Shown: positions 9,703 through 20,173, counted from the first letter of the stretch. The stretch is DNA of 37,747 nt from Acidobacteriota bacterium (GCA_003223145.1 QHXY01000135.1:4288-42034); one strand, 5' to 3'. Translations and numbers: made by a program. Notes: generated by a model not told the origin, from the letters alone.

Positions 9703-10943
9703 GCCTTCGGCGTGCCGAGCTGATCGCTGTCGGTTCGGAGCTTCTCGAGCCCTGGCGCACCGACACGAACGGCTCCTACCTGTCGCGGGTGCTGGGTGAG
9801 CGCGGCATCGCGGTGCGTTTCCGCACGGTCGTCGGGGACGTCATGCAGGACATCCAGACCGCCTTCCGCGTCGCGCTCGAGCGTGCCGACCTGATCGTCG
9901 CCACCGGCGGTCTCGGTCCGACGATCGACGACCTGACGCGGGAGGCCGTCGCCGGTCTTCTCGGCCTGGCTCTTCATGAGGACGCGAGCGTCCTCCGGCG
10001 TATCGAGGAGCGATTCCGCCGGCACGCCCAGCCGATGCCGCCGCAGAACCGGCGCCAGGCGATGGTGCCCCGGGGGGCGGAAGTCCTGCCGAACTGGCTG
10101 GGGACTGCCCCCGGTCTCCTGCTGACGACCGGCACGGTCACCATCGTCCTGCTGCCGGGCGTGCCGGACGAAATGCGGTCCATCACGCAGGAGTCGGTGC
10201 TGCCGCGGCTGGGTGCGGCCGCCGAGCGCTTCGCCTACCGAATCATCAAGATCGCGGGCCTCACCGAGTCGGAGGTGGACCGGCGGCTCGCCGAGGTGGC
10301 GCGCCACGCTTCTCCAACCGACTGGACGATCCTGGCCGCTCCGGGGCAGGTGGAGATCCATCTGCGCGAGCGCGTGCCCGGCGGCCGGCCGGCCGACGCC
10401 ATCGACAGGATCGACGGTGAGATCGCCCGAGAGCTAGGGCTCCATGTGTTCGCGCGCGACGAGGAGACCATGGAAGACGTCGTCGGGAGCCTGCTGGTCG
10501 TCCGGGAAGAGAGTCTGGCCTGTGCCGAGTCGCTCACCGGAGGCGAGATTGCGCAGCGAGTCACCCGCGTGCCCGGCGCGTCGCGCTACTTCCGTGGCGG
10601 GGTCGTGGCCTACACGGAGGAAGCCAAGAGAGCGATCCTGGGCGTGCCAGCGGCCACCCTGGACGCCGAGGGGTCGGTCGGCCCGGAGACCGCGGGTGAG
10701 ATGGCGCGGGGCGCACGTCGCCTGTTCGGGTCGACCTGGGCCCTGTCGGCCACCGGGTACGCGGGACCGGAGGGAGGCGGCCCGGGCCAGCCGCCCGGGA
10801 CCGTCTTTGTCGGTCTCTCCGGTCCACGCGGGGAGGAGACCCGCGAGCTGAAGATCCCGGGAACCCGGGAGACGGTGCGCTCGCGGGCCGCCCGCACGGC
10901 GCTCGACCTTCTCCGGCGCGCGATGTCGGAAACGGCGGCATGA
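9699..10943 (+). CDS. cinA: CinA family nicotinamide-nucleotide amidohydrolase / competence-damage protein
   Basis: N-terminal MoCF-like part (AELIAVGSELL, TGGLGPTIDDLTREA) and C-terminal amidase (CAESLTGGEIAQRVT...GPEGGG). GTG start overlapping plsC stop. Confidence 0.95.
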   Translation: MSLRRAELIAVGSELLEPWRTDTNGSYLSRVLGERGIAVRFRTVVGDVMQDIQTAFRVALERADLIVATGGLGPTIDDLTREAVAGLLGLALHEDASVLRRIEERFRRHAQPMPPQNRRQAMVPRGAEVLPNWLGTAPGLLLTTGTVTIVLLPGVPDEMRSITQESVLPRLGAAAERFAYRIIKIAGLTESEVDRRLAEVARHASPTDWTILAAPGQVEIHLRERVPGGRPADAIDRIDGEIARELGLHVFARDEETMEDVVGSLLVVREESLACAESLTGGEIAQRVTRVPGASRYFRGGVVAYTEEAKRAILGVPAATLDAEGSVGPETAGEMARGARRLFGSTWALSATGYAGPEGGGPGQPPGTVFVGLSGPRGEETRELKIPGTRETVRSRAARTALDLLRRAMSETAA

Positions 10944-10959
10944 TATCCGGGCGAGCGGC

Positions 10960-11553
10960 GTGAGGCTGTTCGTCGCCGCCGAGCTTCCGGCAGGGCTGCG
11001 CGACAAGCTCAGTTCGATCCAGGAGTCGCTCAGACAGGCGCCCCTGCCGGTGCGGTGGGCGCGCCCGGAGGGTATCCATCTGACGTTCAAGTTCCTCGGG
11101 GAGACGCCCGACAGCCGTCTGGGCGAGATCACGGAGGTGTTGCGGCCAGCGGGGGAGGGTATCGCGCCGTTCCGACTGGAGGCGTGCGGCGCGGCCCCCT
11201 TTCCCGACCGCGGAGCTCCGCGTCTCCTCTGGGTCGAGACGCGCGGCGATCTGGAGACCACGCGACGGCTGGCCGCGTCGATCGACGCCGCAACCGCCCG
11301 CATCGGTTTCCCGGCGGAAGCCCGCGAGTTCCGACCCCATCTCACGCTCGGACGTGTCAAGGGCCCGGCCCGTGGGGAGTGGAGGGGGATGCTGGAGCGT
11401 GTGGCGGGACAGGCGGCCGGACCGTTGGAGGTGCGGGAATATGTGCTGTTCCAGAGCCGGCTTGGCCCCGCGGGCGCGCTCTATACGCCGCTCCAGCGGT
11501 TCCCGCTGGGGCGGGAGGCGGGCGCGGGGCAGCGGCCGGAGATCGAGCGGTGA
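10960..11553 (+). CDS. thpR: RNA 2',3'-cyclic phosphodiesterase
   Basis: MRLFVAAELP; two HxTx motifs: IHLTFKFLGE and PHLTLGRVK. Confidence 0.93.
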   Translation: MRLFVAAELPAGLRDKLSSIQESLRQAPLPVRWARPEGIHLTFKFLGETPDSRLGEITEVLRPAGEGIAPFRLEACGAAPFPDRGAPRLLWVETRGDLETTRRLAASIDAATARIGFPAEAREFRPHLTLGRVKGPARGEWRGMLERVAGQAAGPLEVREYVLFQSRLGPAGALYTPLQRFPLGREAGAGQRPEIER

Positions 11554-12158
11554 CCGTCATGGAGGTGCTCTGTCTGAGCCTGGCGTTCATTCTCGGCAGC
11601 CTGCCGTTTTCCCAGCTGATCGCGAAACGGCGTGGCGTCGATCTCCGATCGGTCGGGAGCGGCAACGCGGGGGCGACCAATCTGGCGCGCGTCCTGGGCT
11701 ACGGGGCGGGTGCCACCGGCCTGCTGCTCGACGCCGCCAAGGGGGCCGCCGCGGTCGGGCTGGCGCGCGTGATTCTCGGAGCGGCGGTGACTCCCGCGGT
11801 CACGGCGGGCACGGCAGTTCTGGCGGTCGCCGGTCATGCCTTCTCGCCGTTGCTGCATTTCAGAGGCGGCAAAGGGGTGGCGACGGGCGCGGGCGCCTTC
11901 GCCGTCCTGGCGCCGCGGGCCACGCTCGCGGCGCTCGGCGTGTTCGCGGTCGTGCTGGCCCTCGGTCGCGTGGTGGGACTCGCCTCCGTCCTGGCCGCCC
12001 TCACGCTGCCGGTGGCCGCCCACGTTCTCGGAGCACAGCGCGCGGTGACCGCCGCGGCCGCGCTGGTCGCCGCGCTGGTCATCCTCAGACACCGCGACAA
12101 TCTCCTCCGGCTGGTGCGCGGCACGGAGCACAGGCTGGGCGCGGGGGGCGACCGGTGA
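11550..12158 (+). CDS. plsY: Glycerol-3-phosphate acyltransferase PlsY
   Basis: FILGSLPFSQLIAKRRGVDLRSVGSGNAGATNLAR, GHAFSPLLHFRGGKGVATGAG. GTG 11550 or ATG 11559; the ORF-track start at 11055 is too early. Confidence 0.93.
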   Translation: MTVMEVLCLSLAFILGSLPFSQLIAKRRGVDLRSVGSGNAGATNLARVLGYGAGATGLLLDAAKGAAAVGLARVILGAAVTPAVTAGTAVLAVAGHAFSPLLHFRGGKGVATGAGAFAVLAPRATLAALGVFAVVLALGRVVGLASVLAALTLPVAAHVLGAQRAVTAAAALVAALVILRHRDNLLRLVRGTEHRLGAGGDR

Positions 12159-13201
12159 CGAGGGTCCGCCAGGAGGGGGGGAGGCACCCCGGATCGGACC
12201 CCGGGCACGCCGCGGTGCTCGGAGCGGGGTCGTGGGGGACGGCGCTGGCGGTGCACCTGGCGCGCTCCGGCAGGCGCGCGGTCCTGTGGTCCCGGAGCGC
12301 GCGCGGCGCCGAGGCTCTCGGCGCTGCCCGCGAGAACGCCGTTTACCTTCCTGGCCATCACTTCCCGGAGACGCTGCAAGTGACCGGCGATCTCCACGAG
12401 GCGTTGCGCGGGGCCGGCATCGTGTTGTTTGTCGTGCCGGCGCAGTGGAGCCGTCCGATCTACCGCGCCGCGTCGGAGCATCTGGAAGCTGCCGTCGATC
12501 TGGTCATCGCCTCGAAGGGGATCGAGCAGGACAGCCTGCTGCGGCTCTCGGAGGTCATGGCGCAGGAGGCGGGGGACGAGGCGGGGGAGCGGGTCGCCGT
12601 CCTGTCGGGGCCCAGCTTCGCGGCCGAGGTGGCGCGTGGCGATCCGACGGCGGTCGTGATCGCATCGGAGGACGCCGGAGTGTCCGCCCGCGTGCAGACG
12701 AGCTTGTCGCACGGTAATCTGCGTGTCTACCGCAATGCCGATCGGGTCGGCGTGGAGATCGCGGGCTCGCTCAAGAACGTCGTCGCCCTGGCCACCGGGA
12801 TTGCCGAGGGTCTGGGGTTCGGTTCGAACACGCGCGCCGCCCTGATCACGCGCGGCATGGCCGAGATCGCCCGCCTCGGCACCTGCCTCGGCGGCCGGGC
12901 CGGGACGTTCGCCGGTCTGGCAGGCGCGGGTGACCTGATTCTCACCTGCACCGGGGAGCTGAGCCGCAACCGTTCCGTCGGGATCGAGATCGGTCGCGGC
13001 CGCCGCCTGGACGAGGTGCTGCAGGGCATGCGGATGGTCGCCGAAGGGGTCGCGACCACGCGCGCGGCGGTGGCGCTGGCGCGCCGTCGGAGCGTCGAGC
13101 TGCCGATCGCGCAGAAAGTGCATCAGGTCCTGTTCGAGGCGGTGCCGGCGCGCGAGGCCGTGGCCGACCTGCTGGCGCGGCCGCTCAGGGAGGAGACGTG
13201 A
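12155..13201 (+). CDS. gpsA: NAD(P)-dependent glycerol-3-phosphate dehydrogenase
   Basis: AAVLGAGSWGTALAVHLA, LSGPSFAAEVARGDPTAVV, GSLKNVVALATGIAEGLGFGSNTRAALITRGMAE, GLAGAGDLILTC. Start corrected from the ORF track (11354) to GTG 12155, overlapping the plsY stop. Confidence 0.94.
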   Translation: MTRVRQEGGRHPGSDPGHAAVLGAGSWGTALAVHLARSGRRAVLWSRSARGAEALGAARENAVYLPGHHFPETLQVTGDLHEALRGAGIVLFVVPAQWSRPIYRAASEHLEAAVDLVIASKGIEQDSLLRLSEVMAQEAGDEAGERVAVLSGPSFAAEVARGDPTAVVIASEDAGVSARVQTSLSHGNLRVYRNADRVGVEIAGSLKNVVALATGIAEGLGFGSNTRAALITRGMAEIARLGTCLGGRAGTFAGLAGAGDLILTCTGELSRNRSVGIEIGRGRRLDEVLQGMRMVAEGVATTRAAVALARRRSVELPIAQKVHQVLFEAVPAREAVADLLARPLREET

Positions 13202-13992
13202 TCGATCTGCACAATCATCTCCTCCCCGGCATCGACGACGGGGCCAAGAAACTCGAGGAAACGCTGGAATTCCTGCGCATCGCGAGCCGGGACGGCGTGA
13301 AGGTGGTGGTCGCCACACCGCACATGAAACCCGGTGTGTACGACAACCGGCGCGAGACCATCCTCCAGCGGGTCGCTCTGGTGCGCGAGGCGCAAAGAGG
13401 CGACGAGTCCGAAGGCGTGACGCTCCTTCCCGGCGCCGAGGTCTACTACACCGCCGACCTCGCGGCGCGGGCGCGGGCGAATGAGCTGATGACCGTCGGT
13501 GATGGCGGTCGTTATCTGCTCCTCGAGCTGCCGTACCAGCAGGCCCCGCTGCGCGTGGACGACACGATCTTTCAGTTGAGGCTCCTCGGGATCACACCCC
13601 TCATGGCGCATCCCGAGCGGGTGGCTTACTACCTCGAGGACATCGAGCGGGTGGCCGCTTCCGTCCGGCTCGGGGCGCTGACGCAGGTGACCGGGTCCTC
13701 GCTCACCGGCAGGTTCGGAGACAAGGCGCGCGATTTTGCGCGCGCCATGCTGGAGCGCAATCTGATTCACGTTCTCGCCTCCGACGGCCACGACGTGCGC
13801 TACCGGCCGCCGGTCCTGTCGGATGCGGTGCGAGCGGTGGACTCTCTGATCGGGGAGACTGCGGCACGCCGTCTCGTGGAAGACACGCCGCAGGCGATCC
13901 TGGACGGCCGGGAGGTCGAGATCGAAGAGGCCCTCCCGCCCTTTCGCCGGCGCGGGCTGTTCTCACGAGTTCGATCTTTCTTCCATCGCTAA
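13198..13992 (+). CDS. CpsB/CapC-type PHP-domain protein-tyrosine phosphatase
   Basis: IDLHNHLLPGIDDGAK, ATPHMKPGVY, PLMAHPER, IHVLASDGHD metal-ligand motifs. Confidence 0.9.
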   Translation: MIDLHNHLLPGIDDGAKKLEETLEFLRIASRDGVKVVVATPHMKPGVYDNRRETILQRVALVREAQRGDESEGVTLLPGAEVYYTADLAARARANELMTVGDGGRYLLLELPYQQAPLRVDDTIFQLRLLGITPLMAHPERVAYYLEDIERVAASVRLGALTQVTGSSLTGRFGDKARDFARAMLERNLIHVLASDGHDVRYRPPVLSDAVRAVDSLIGETAARRLVEDTPQAILDGREVEIEEALPPFRRRGLFSRVRSFFHR

Positions 13993-14021
13993 TTTACAAA
14001 AGTCGTTACGTTTGATAGGAT
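13993..14021 (+). promoter_or_regulatory. Putative sigma70-like promoter of the TPR-ftsY-rib block
   Basis: TTTACA (13993-13998), exactly 17 bp, TAGGAT (14016-14021), in a short AT-richer gap. Confidence 0.5.
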
Positions 14022-14080
14022 TACACCTCCGCGGAGCGGCGGAAATCCGCGCCCGCCAGTGCGTCAAGACGAGGAGAGCA

Positions 14081-14773
14081 TTGAAGGCTGTGCGCGTTCT
14101 GTCCGCCCCGGCGGCCGCTGTCGTCTTCACCCTGGTCCTCCTGGGGCTGGGTCTCGTCCTGCCGGCCATGGCGTCGCGATCGGAAAAGCGGGACGATGCG
14201 CAGCGCTATTTCCGCCTGGCCCAGGTGCAGTACGAGCAGGGAAGCACCCGGAACGCCATCGAATCGGTGCAGAAGGCCCTCAAGCTCGATCCCGACTACG
14301 CCGAGGCCCACTATTATCTCGGGTTCATTCACTACCAGCAGAGCGAGTACAAGCCGGCCGAGAAGGAATTCCGCAGGGCGATTCACCTGAATTCGTATTA
14401 CACGGACGCTCACAACCATCTCGGACTGGTCTACAGGGAGATGAAAGAGTACGACAAGGCGCTGAGCGAATTTCAGACGGCGCTCAACGACAAGTCGTAC
14501 AAGTCCCCGGAGAAGATCTACCTCAACATCGGCCACCTCTATCTGGTCCGCAGCATGTTCCCCGAGGCGATCACGAGTTTCCAGAAATCGGTGGCGCTCA
14601 ACCCATCTTACCTGCGCGGCATGCTCGGGCTCGGAACGGCTTATTTCCGGGCCGGCCAAAAGGATCTGGCCGACAAGGAGCTGCGCAAGGTGGTCGCCCT
14701 CGGACCCGACTCCCCGGAAGCCGCGCAGGCGCGGCTGCTGCTCGACCCGAAGGCCAAGCCGGCGGGATCATGA
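14081..14773 (+). CDS. TPR-repeat protein with N-terminal signal/TM segment
   Basis: Several TPR units (AIESVQKALKLDPDYAEAHYYLGFIHYQQSEYKPAEKEFRRAI...). Start revised to TTG 14081 after GAGGAGA; the track start at 14012 lies inside the predicted -10 region. Confidence 0.85.
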   Translation: MKAVRVLSAPAAAVVFTLVLLGLGLVLPAMASRSEKRDDAQRYFRLAQVQYEQGSTRNAIESVQKALKLDPDYAEAHYYLGFIHYQQSEYKPAEKEFRRAIHLNSYYTDAHNHLGLVYREMKEYDKALSEFQTALNDKSYKSPEKIYLNIGHLYLVRSMFPEAITSFQKSVALNPSYLRGMLGLGTAYFRAGQKDLADKELRKVVALGPDSPEAAQARLLLDPKAKPAGS

Positions 14774-15714
14774 CCGCGCCGGAGCCGCCGAAGGGCGCCG
14801 GGCGCATTGAACGGCTGCGCCAGGGATTGCGCCGCACCCGGGAAGGCATCCTGGGTCGTCTCGGTTCCCTGTTCCGCTCCGGGGCGATTGTCGGGGACTG
14901 GCGCGGCGATCTCGAAAGCGCGCTTCTGCAGGCGGACCTGGGGCCCAAGACGACCGATCGGATCGTGGAGGCGGTTGCGGCCGGGGCGAAGGGTGCCGCG
15001 CCCCCGTCGTGGGACGGAGTGAGAGACACGGCGCGCAGCGTGCTGCGTGACATCCTCTCCGCCAGACCGCAGGCTCCGGCGGCGTCGTGGCAGCCTCCGC
15101 GGGTCATCCTCGTGGTGGGTGTGAACGGCGGGGGCAAGACGACGACCGCCGGCAAGCTGGCGCGGCGGATCCGGGGCGAGGGGAAGAGGGTCGTCCTGTG
15201 CGCCGCCGACACATTCCGCGCCGGCGCCGGTGAGCAGTTGCGCCAGTGGGCCGAGCGTGCCGGGGCCGAATTTGTCGGCCACCGGCCGGGAGCGGACCCG
15301 TCGGCGGTGGTCTACGACGCGGCCGCCGCGGCGCTGGCGCGCGGCGCCGATGCGCTGGTGGTTGACACGGCCGGGCGGCTGCACACTCAGGACCCTTTGA
15401 TGCGGGAGCTGGAGAAGATCGTGCGTGTCGTCGGGCGGCGCATCGCAGGAGCGCCTCACGACGTGCTCCTGGTGCTGGACGCCACCACCGGACAGAACGG
15501 CGTCAGCCAGGCGCGGCAGTTCCTCGACGCGGCGCACGTCAACGGGCTGGTGGTGACCAAGCTGGACGGCACGGCCAAGGGGGGCGTGGCCGTGCGGATC
15601 GTCCAGGAGCTCGGCATTCCGCTGCGCTACATCGGCGTCGGCGAGGGGCCGGACGACCTCCTGGATTTCGATCCGGACGAGTTCCTGGAAGGGCTGCTGC
15701 CCTCGGCCGCGTGA
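14770..15714 (+). CDS. ftsY: Signal recognition particle receptor FtsY
   Basis: VVGVNGGGKTTTAGKLA, CAADTFRAGAGEQL, VVDTAGRLHTQDPLMRELEKI, TKLDGTAKGG. ATG 14770 overlaps the previous stop. Confidence 0.95.
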   Translation: MTAPEPPKGAGRIERLRQGLRRTREGILGRLGSLFRSGAIVGDWRGDLESALLQADLGPKTTDRIVEAVAAGAKGAAPPSWDGVRDTARSVLRDILSARPQAPAASWQPPRVILVVGVNGGGKTTTAGKLARRIRGEGKRVVLCAADTFRAGAGEQLRQWAERAGAEFVGHRPGADPSAVVYDAAAAALARGADALVVDTAGRLHTQDPLMRELEKIVRVVGRRIAGAPHDVLLVLDATTGQNGVSQARQFLDAAHVNGLVVTKLDGTAKGGVAVRIVQELGIPLRYIGVGEGPDDLLDFDPDEFLEGLLPSAA

Positions 15715-16904
15715 GCGCTGGGACGGTCGGGACGGGGCGCCGGCGGGGCGCGGCGCGGCGACGGGGATTGAGTCGGGACGGGGAGCGATTTCTTCGCCTG
15801 GCATTGAAGCTGGCCGCCCGGGGGGAAGGCGAAACTTCACCGAACCCCATGGTCGGGGCCGTGCTGGTGCGGGACGGGCGTGTGGTGGGCAGCGGATACC
15901 ACACGCGCGCCGGCGCCCCGCATGCCGAGGCGGTGGCGCTCGAGCAGGCGGGCAGCCGCGCGCATGGCGCGGTGCTGTACGTGAACCTTGAGCCGTGCTG
16001 CCACTTCGGGCGCACTCCTCCGTGCGTCGACGCGATCGTGGCCGCGAGGGTGCGCGAGGTGGTGGCCTGCATGCGCGACCCGGACCGGCGCGTCCGGGGC
16101 AAGGGGTTCCGCGCCCTGGGGGCGGCCGGGGTGCGGGTGCGTGTGGGATTGCTGGAGCGCGATGCGCGACGGCTGAACGAGCGTTTCCTGCGGCGGGTCG
16201 CCGCCGGCCGGCCGTTCGTGACGCTGAAGGCGGGCATGAGCCTCGACGGACGGATCGCCACGCGATCCGGCGAGTCGAAGTGGATCACTTCGCAGCACGC
16301 GCGGGCGGCGGGGCGCGAGCTGCGGTGTGCGCATGACGCGGTGATGGTCGGCGTGAACACGGTGCTGCGCGACGATCCCCGGCTGACGGCGGGACCGGCG
16401 CCACGCGAGGGGGCAGTGGCGATGTTGCGGCCGCTTCCCGCGCGGGTGGTGCTCGACGGACGTCTGAGGACGCCGCCGGGCGCGCGGCTCCTGCGTGCCG
16501 CCGGCGGACAGCCGATCATCGTGACGCTGCCGGGGGCGCCGGTGCAACGTCGCCGCCGGCTCGAAAAGGCCGGCGCCCTGGTGCTCGAGGTGGCCGGGCG
16601 CAACGGGCGGATCAGCGTCGGGGCGGCGCTCCGGGAGCTCGGCCGACGCGGTCTCAGCAGCGTGCTGATCGAAGGGGGTTCGGAGCTCCTGGGTTCGGCC
16701 CTGGACGAGCGTCTCGGTGATCGTCTCGTGGTGTTCGTGGCGGCCCGCCTGATCGGAGGGCGCCGGTTGCTACCGGTCTTCGGAGGCCGGGGCGCGGCGG
16801 AGCTGCGCCAGGCACCGAGGCTGCGGGAGGTCACGGTGCGGACGGTCGGACCGGACCTGAGGGTCGAGGGCCGGCTGGAGTTCCCACGCCGGGGAGGCGG
16901 TTGA
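15711..16904 (+). CDS. ribD: Bifunctional riboflavin biosynthesis deaminase/reductase RibD
   Basis: TSPNPMVGAVLV, PHAEAVAL, EPCCHFGRTPPC; reductase part TLKAGMSLDGRIATRSGESKWITS and VLIEGGSELLGSAL. Confidence 0.95.
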   Translation: MSAGTVGTGRRRGAARRRGLSRDGERFLRLALKLAARGEGETSPNPMVGAVLVRDGRVVGSGYHTRAGAPHAEAVALEQAGSRAHGAVLYVNLEPCCHFGRTPPCVDAIVAARVREVVACMRDPDRRVRGKGFRALGAAGVRVRVGLLERDARRLNERFLRRVAAGRPFVTLKAGMSLDGRIATRSGESKWITSQHARAAGRELRCAHDAVMVGVNTVLRDDPRLTAGPAPREGAVAMLRPLPARVVLDGRLRTPPGARLLRAAGGQPIIVTLPGAPVQRRRRLEKAGALVLEVAGRNGRISVGAALRELGRRGLSSVLIEGGSELLGSALDERLGDRLVVFVAARLIGGRRLLPVFGGRGAAELRQAPRLREVTVRTVGPDLRVEGRLEFPRRGGG

Positions 16905-16910
16905 TAGGCG

Positions 16911-17579
16911 ATGTTCACGGGCCTGGTGCAGACGACCGGACGGATCGTCCACCTGGAGCGCCTCGGAGGAGAGCGCCGGGTGCGGGTCGAGGCCCCGTTC
17001 GCCGCCGATCTGCGGCGGGGGGAGAGCGTTGCCGTCGACGGTGTCTGCCTGACGGTGACACGATGCGCCGACGCGTGGTTCGAGGCGGTGGTCTCCCCGG
17101 AGACCCTGTCGCGCACCACCCTCGTCTTGCGCGCGCCGCGCGACCGGGTGAACCTGGAGCGGGCGCTGCGGGCGGGTGATCGTCTTGGAGGCCATATCGT
17201 GCAGGGTCACGTGGACGGCGTCGGCGTGGTCGAGGCGATGCGGCCCGAGGGAACCGGCGCCCGGACGCGCGTCCGCTTTCCGGCGGGGCTGTCGGACTGC
17301 ATCGTCACGAAAGGATCGATCGCCGTGGACGGGGTCAGCCTGACGGTGGCGGACGTGCGGGGCCGGTGTTTCGAGGTGGCGCTCATCCCGGAGACCCTGG
17401 CGAGCACCCGGCTGCGGGAGTACGCCCCCGGCACGGCGGTCAATCTCGAGGTGGACATCATGGGACGTTATGTGGTCGAGTATCTGAGGGGGCGGGCGGC
17501 GGGAAGCCGGTCGGGCCCCGCGGTCACCCGGGATGATCTCGCCCGGCACGGGTTCGCAGGGAAGGAAGGATCGCGATGA
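16911..17579 (+). CDS. ribE: Riboflavin synthase alpha subunit
   Basis: [12 protein letters not shown]; duplicated lumazine-binding domain; [23 protein letters not shown]. Confidence 0.95.
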   Translation: MFTGLVQTTGRIVHLERLGGERRVRVEAPFAADLRRGESVAVDGVCLTVTRCADAWFEAVVSPETLSRTTLVLRAPRDRVNLERALRAGDRLGGHIVQGHVDGVGVVEAMRPEGTGARTRVRFPAGLSDCIVTKGSIAVDGVSLTVADVRGRCFEVALIPETLASTRLREYAPGTAVNLEVDIMGRYVVEYLRGRAAGSRSGPAVTRDDLARHGFAGKEGSR

Positions 17580-18808
17580 GCAGGAGCGGGAACGGCCGGG
17601 ACGGATCGGGCTTCGCCCCCATCGAGGACGCCATCCTCGATGTGGCCCGCGGGCGCTTCGTCATCGTGGTGGACGACGAGGACCGCGAGAACGAGGGAGA
17701 CCTGACCATCGCCGCGGAGAAGGTGAACCCCGAAGCGATCAACTTCATGGCGCGCTACGGGCGCGGCCTCATCTGCATGCCGATGACCGAGGAGCGGCTG
17801 GAGGAGCTGGAAGTCCCGCTGATGGTGAAGGACAACACCTCCCCCTACAACACGGCCTTCTGCGTGTCGATCGAGGCCCGGCGCAACGTCTCCACCGGAA
17901 TCTCGGCGGCCGATCGCGCCCATACCGTGAAAGTCGCCATCGATCCGCGCACGCGCCCGCGCGACCTGACGCGCCCGGGCCACATGTTCCCGTTGCGGGC
18001 GCACAAGGGGGGGGTGCTGAAGCGCGCCGGGCAGACCGAGGCAGCGGTCGACCTGGCCCGGATGGCGGGCCTGTATCCCGCCGGGGTCATCTGCGAGATC
18101 ATGAACGACGACGGCACGATGGCGCGCCTGCCCGACCTGATGCAGTTCTCCCGGCGTCACGGCGTCAGGATGATCACAGTCGCCGATCTCATCGCCTACC
18201 GCATGCGCAACGAGCGTCTGGTGCACCGCGTGGCGCAGCCGTCCCTGCCGACGATCTACGGTGACTTCCGGCTGGTCGCCTACCGCAGCGGCATCGAGCG
18301 CAAGACCCATCTGGCCCTCGTTCTGGGCGAGGTCAAGACGGAAGACAAGGTCTTGGTGCGCGTGCACTCGGAGTGCATCACCGGTGATGTGTTCGGATCG
18401 CTGCGCTGCGACTGCGGCACGCAGCTCCGCAGCGCCATGGAGATCGTGTCGCGGGCCGGCCAGGGCGTGATCGTCTATCTGCGGCAGGAGGGCCGTGGGA
18501 TCGGGCTCATCAACAAGCTGCGCGCCTACGAGCTCCAGGACCAGGGCAAGGACACGGTGGAGGCGAATCACAAGCTCGGCTTCAAGGCCGATCACAGGGA
18601 CTACGGCATCGGGGCGCAGATTCTGCGCGATCTCGGGTGCCAAAAGATCCGCGTCCTGACCAACAACCCGGGCAAGTTCTCGGCCCTGAGGGGCTACGGG
18701 CTGGAGATCGTCGAGCGGGTGCCCCTCGAGGTGGCCCCCAACGACAACTCCCGCAGGTATCTCAAGACGAAGAAGGAGAAGATGGGGCACCTGTTGTCGC
18801 TCGTTTGA
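17576..18808 (+). CDS. ribBA: Bifunctional 3,4-DHBP synthase / GTP cyclohydrolase II
   Basis: [29 protein letters not shown]-terminal [21 protein letters not shown] and [10 protein letters not shown]. Confidence 0.96.
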   Translation: MSRSGNGRDGSGFAPIEDAILDVARGRFVIVVDDEDRENEGDLTIAAEKVNPEAINFMARYGRGLICMPMTEERLEELEVPLMVKDNTSPYNTAFCVSIEARRNVSTGISAADRAHTVKVAIDPRTRPRDLTRPGHMFPLRAHKGGVLKRAGQTEAAVDLARMAGLYPAGVICEIMNDDGTMARLPDLMQFSRRHGVRMITVADLIAYRMRNERLVHRVAQPSLPTIYGDFRLVAYRSGIERKTHLALVLGEVKTEDKVLVRVHSECITGDVFGSLRCDCGTQLRSAMEIVSRAGQGVIVYLRQEGRGIGLINKLRAYELQDQGKDTVEANHKLGFKADHRDYGIGAQILRDLGCQKIRVLTNNPGKFSALRGYGLEIVERVPLEVAPNDNSRRYLKTKKEKMGHLLSLV

Positions 18809-18832
18809 GCGGCCGGGCTCCGCAGAGGACGC

Positions 18833-20173
18833 ATGTTCGAAGCGCTGGGCGAACGACTGCAGACGATCTTCAGGACGCTGCGCGGCCACGGTCACTTGAC
18901 CGAGAGCGAGATCCGCGAGGGCGTGCGCGAGATCCGCACCGCGCTCCTCGAAGCCGACGTCGATCTCTCGGTCGTCAAGGAGTTCACGGAGGTGGTCCGG
19001 CAGAAGGCGATGAGCGAGGAGATCCTGAAGAGTCTCACGCCGGGTCATCAGGTCGTCAAAGTCGTGCGCGACGAGATGATCGCCATCCTCGGGCAAGGGG
19101 ACGAGGCATCGCTCAAGAGGGCGTCCCAGACGCCGTCGGTGTACCTGATGGTCGGCCTGCAGGGCTCCGGAAAGACCACCACCAGCGCCAAGCTGGCCCG
19201 GCTGCTCAAAGGGCTGGGGCGATCGCCCCTCCTGGTCCCGGCCGACGTGCGCCGTCCCGCGGCGGTCGAACAGCTGGGCGTCCTGGGGGGGGAGATCGGC
19301 GTGCCGGTCGCGCCGGCCCGGCCCGGTGAGGACGCCGGCGCGGTTTGCCGCGCGGCGCTCAAGGAGGCCCGGCAGGTGGGGCGCGACCCCCTGGTCGTGG
19401 ACACGGCCGGTCGGCTGCACATCGACGAGGACTTGATGTCCGAACTCGCGGAATTGAAGACGGCGCTCGAGCCCGTGGAGATCCTCTATGTCGCCGACGC
19501 AATGACCGGGCAGGACACGGTGCGCGCGGCCAGCGCGTTTCACGCGCGCCTGACGCTGACCGGCGTCATTCTGTCGAAGACGGACGGTGACGCCCGCGGC
19601 GGCGCGGCCCTGTCGATCCGCAAGGTCCTGGGCGTCCCGATCAAATTCATCGGGGTCGGGGAGCACACGGAGAACCTCGAGGCATTCCACCCTGACCGGA
19701 TGGCCTCGCGTATCCTCGGCATGGGTGACGTCCTGACGCTCATCGAGAAGGCCGAGGCGGCCGCTTCGGTGGAGGAGTCGGAAGCCCTGGCGCGGCGGCT
19801 GAAGAAGAGCGAGCTCACGCTGGAGGATCTGGCGGACCAGCTCGATACGATGAAGCGTCTCGGCTCGCTGCGGCAGATCCTGGATATGCTCCCCGGTGCG
19901 GCGTCGCTCAAGGACATGCCGCTCGACGAGAAGGGTATCGGCCGCACGCGCGCCATCATCTCGTCGATGACGCGGGAAGAGCGCCTTCGACCCGAGATCA
20001 TCGACGGCAGCAGGCGAGCGCGCATCGCCCGCGGCTCGGGGACCGCGGTCTCCGATGTGAACGTGCTGCTGAAGCAGTTCAAACAGATGCGCAAGATGAT
20101 GAAGAGCATGACGCGCGGCGGTCCGGGAATGCGCTCCGGGCTGTTCGGGGCCGCGCGATCGTTCAGACGCTAA
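18833..20173 (+). CDS. ffh: Signal recognition particle protein Ffh
   Basis: VGLQGSGKTTTSAKLARLL, PADVRRPAAVEQL, DTAGRLHIDEDLM, TKTDGDARGGAALS; Met-rich M domain with GSGTAVSDVNVLLKQFKQMRKMMKSM. Confidence 0.97.
   Translation: MFEALGERLQTIFRTLRGHGHLTESEIREGVREIRTALLEADVDLSVVKEFTEVVRQKAMSEEILKSLTPGHQVVKVVRDEMIAILGQGDEASLKRASQTPSVYLMVGLQGSGKTTTSAKLARLLKGLGRSPLLVPADVRRPAAVEQLGVLGGEIGVPVAPARPGEDAGAVCRAALKEARQVGRDPLVVDTAGRLHIDEDLMSELAELKTALEPVEILYVADAMTGQDTVRAASAFHARLTLTGVILSKTDGDARGGAALSIRKVLGVPIKFIGVGEHTENLEAFHPDRMASRILGMGDVLTLIEKAEAAASVEESEALARRLKKSELTLEDLADQLDTMKRLGSLRQILDMLPGAASLKDMPLDEKGIGRTRAIISSMTREERLRPEIIDGSRRARIARGSGTAVSDVNVLLKQFKQMRKMMKSMTRGGPGMRSGLFGAARSFRR

Noticed and set aside
11834-13318. 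494-aa minus-strand ORF over plsY/gpsA
   Set aside because: Shadow ORF; gpsA motifs are unambiguous on the plus strand.
14059-14769. N-terminal extension of ftsY in the ORF track
   Set aside because: Antiframe of the TPR gene; the true start is ATG 14770, coupled to the TPR stop.
15690-15720. Possible FMN riboswitch before ribD
   Set aside because: ribD starts overlapping the ftsY stop; no leader space.
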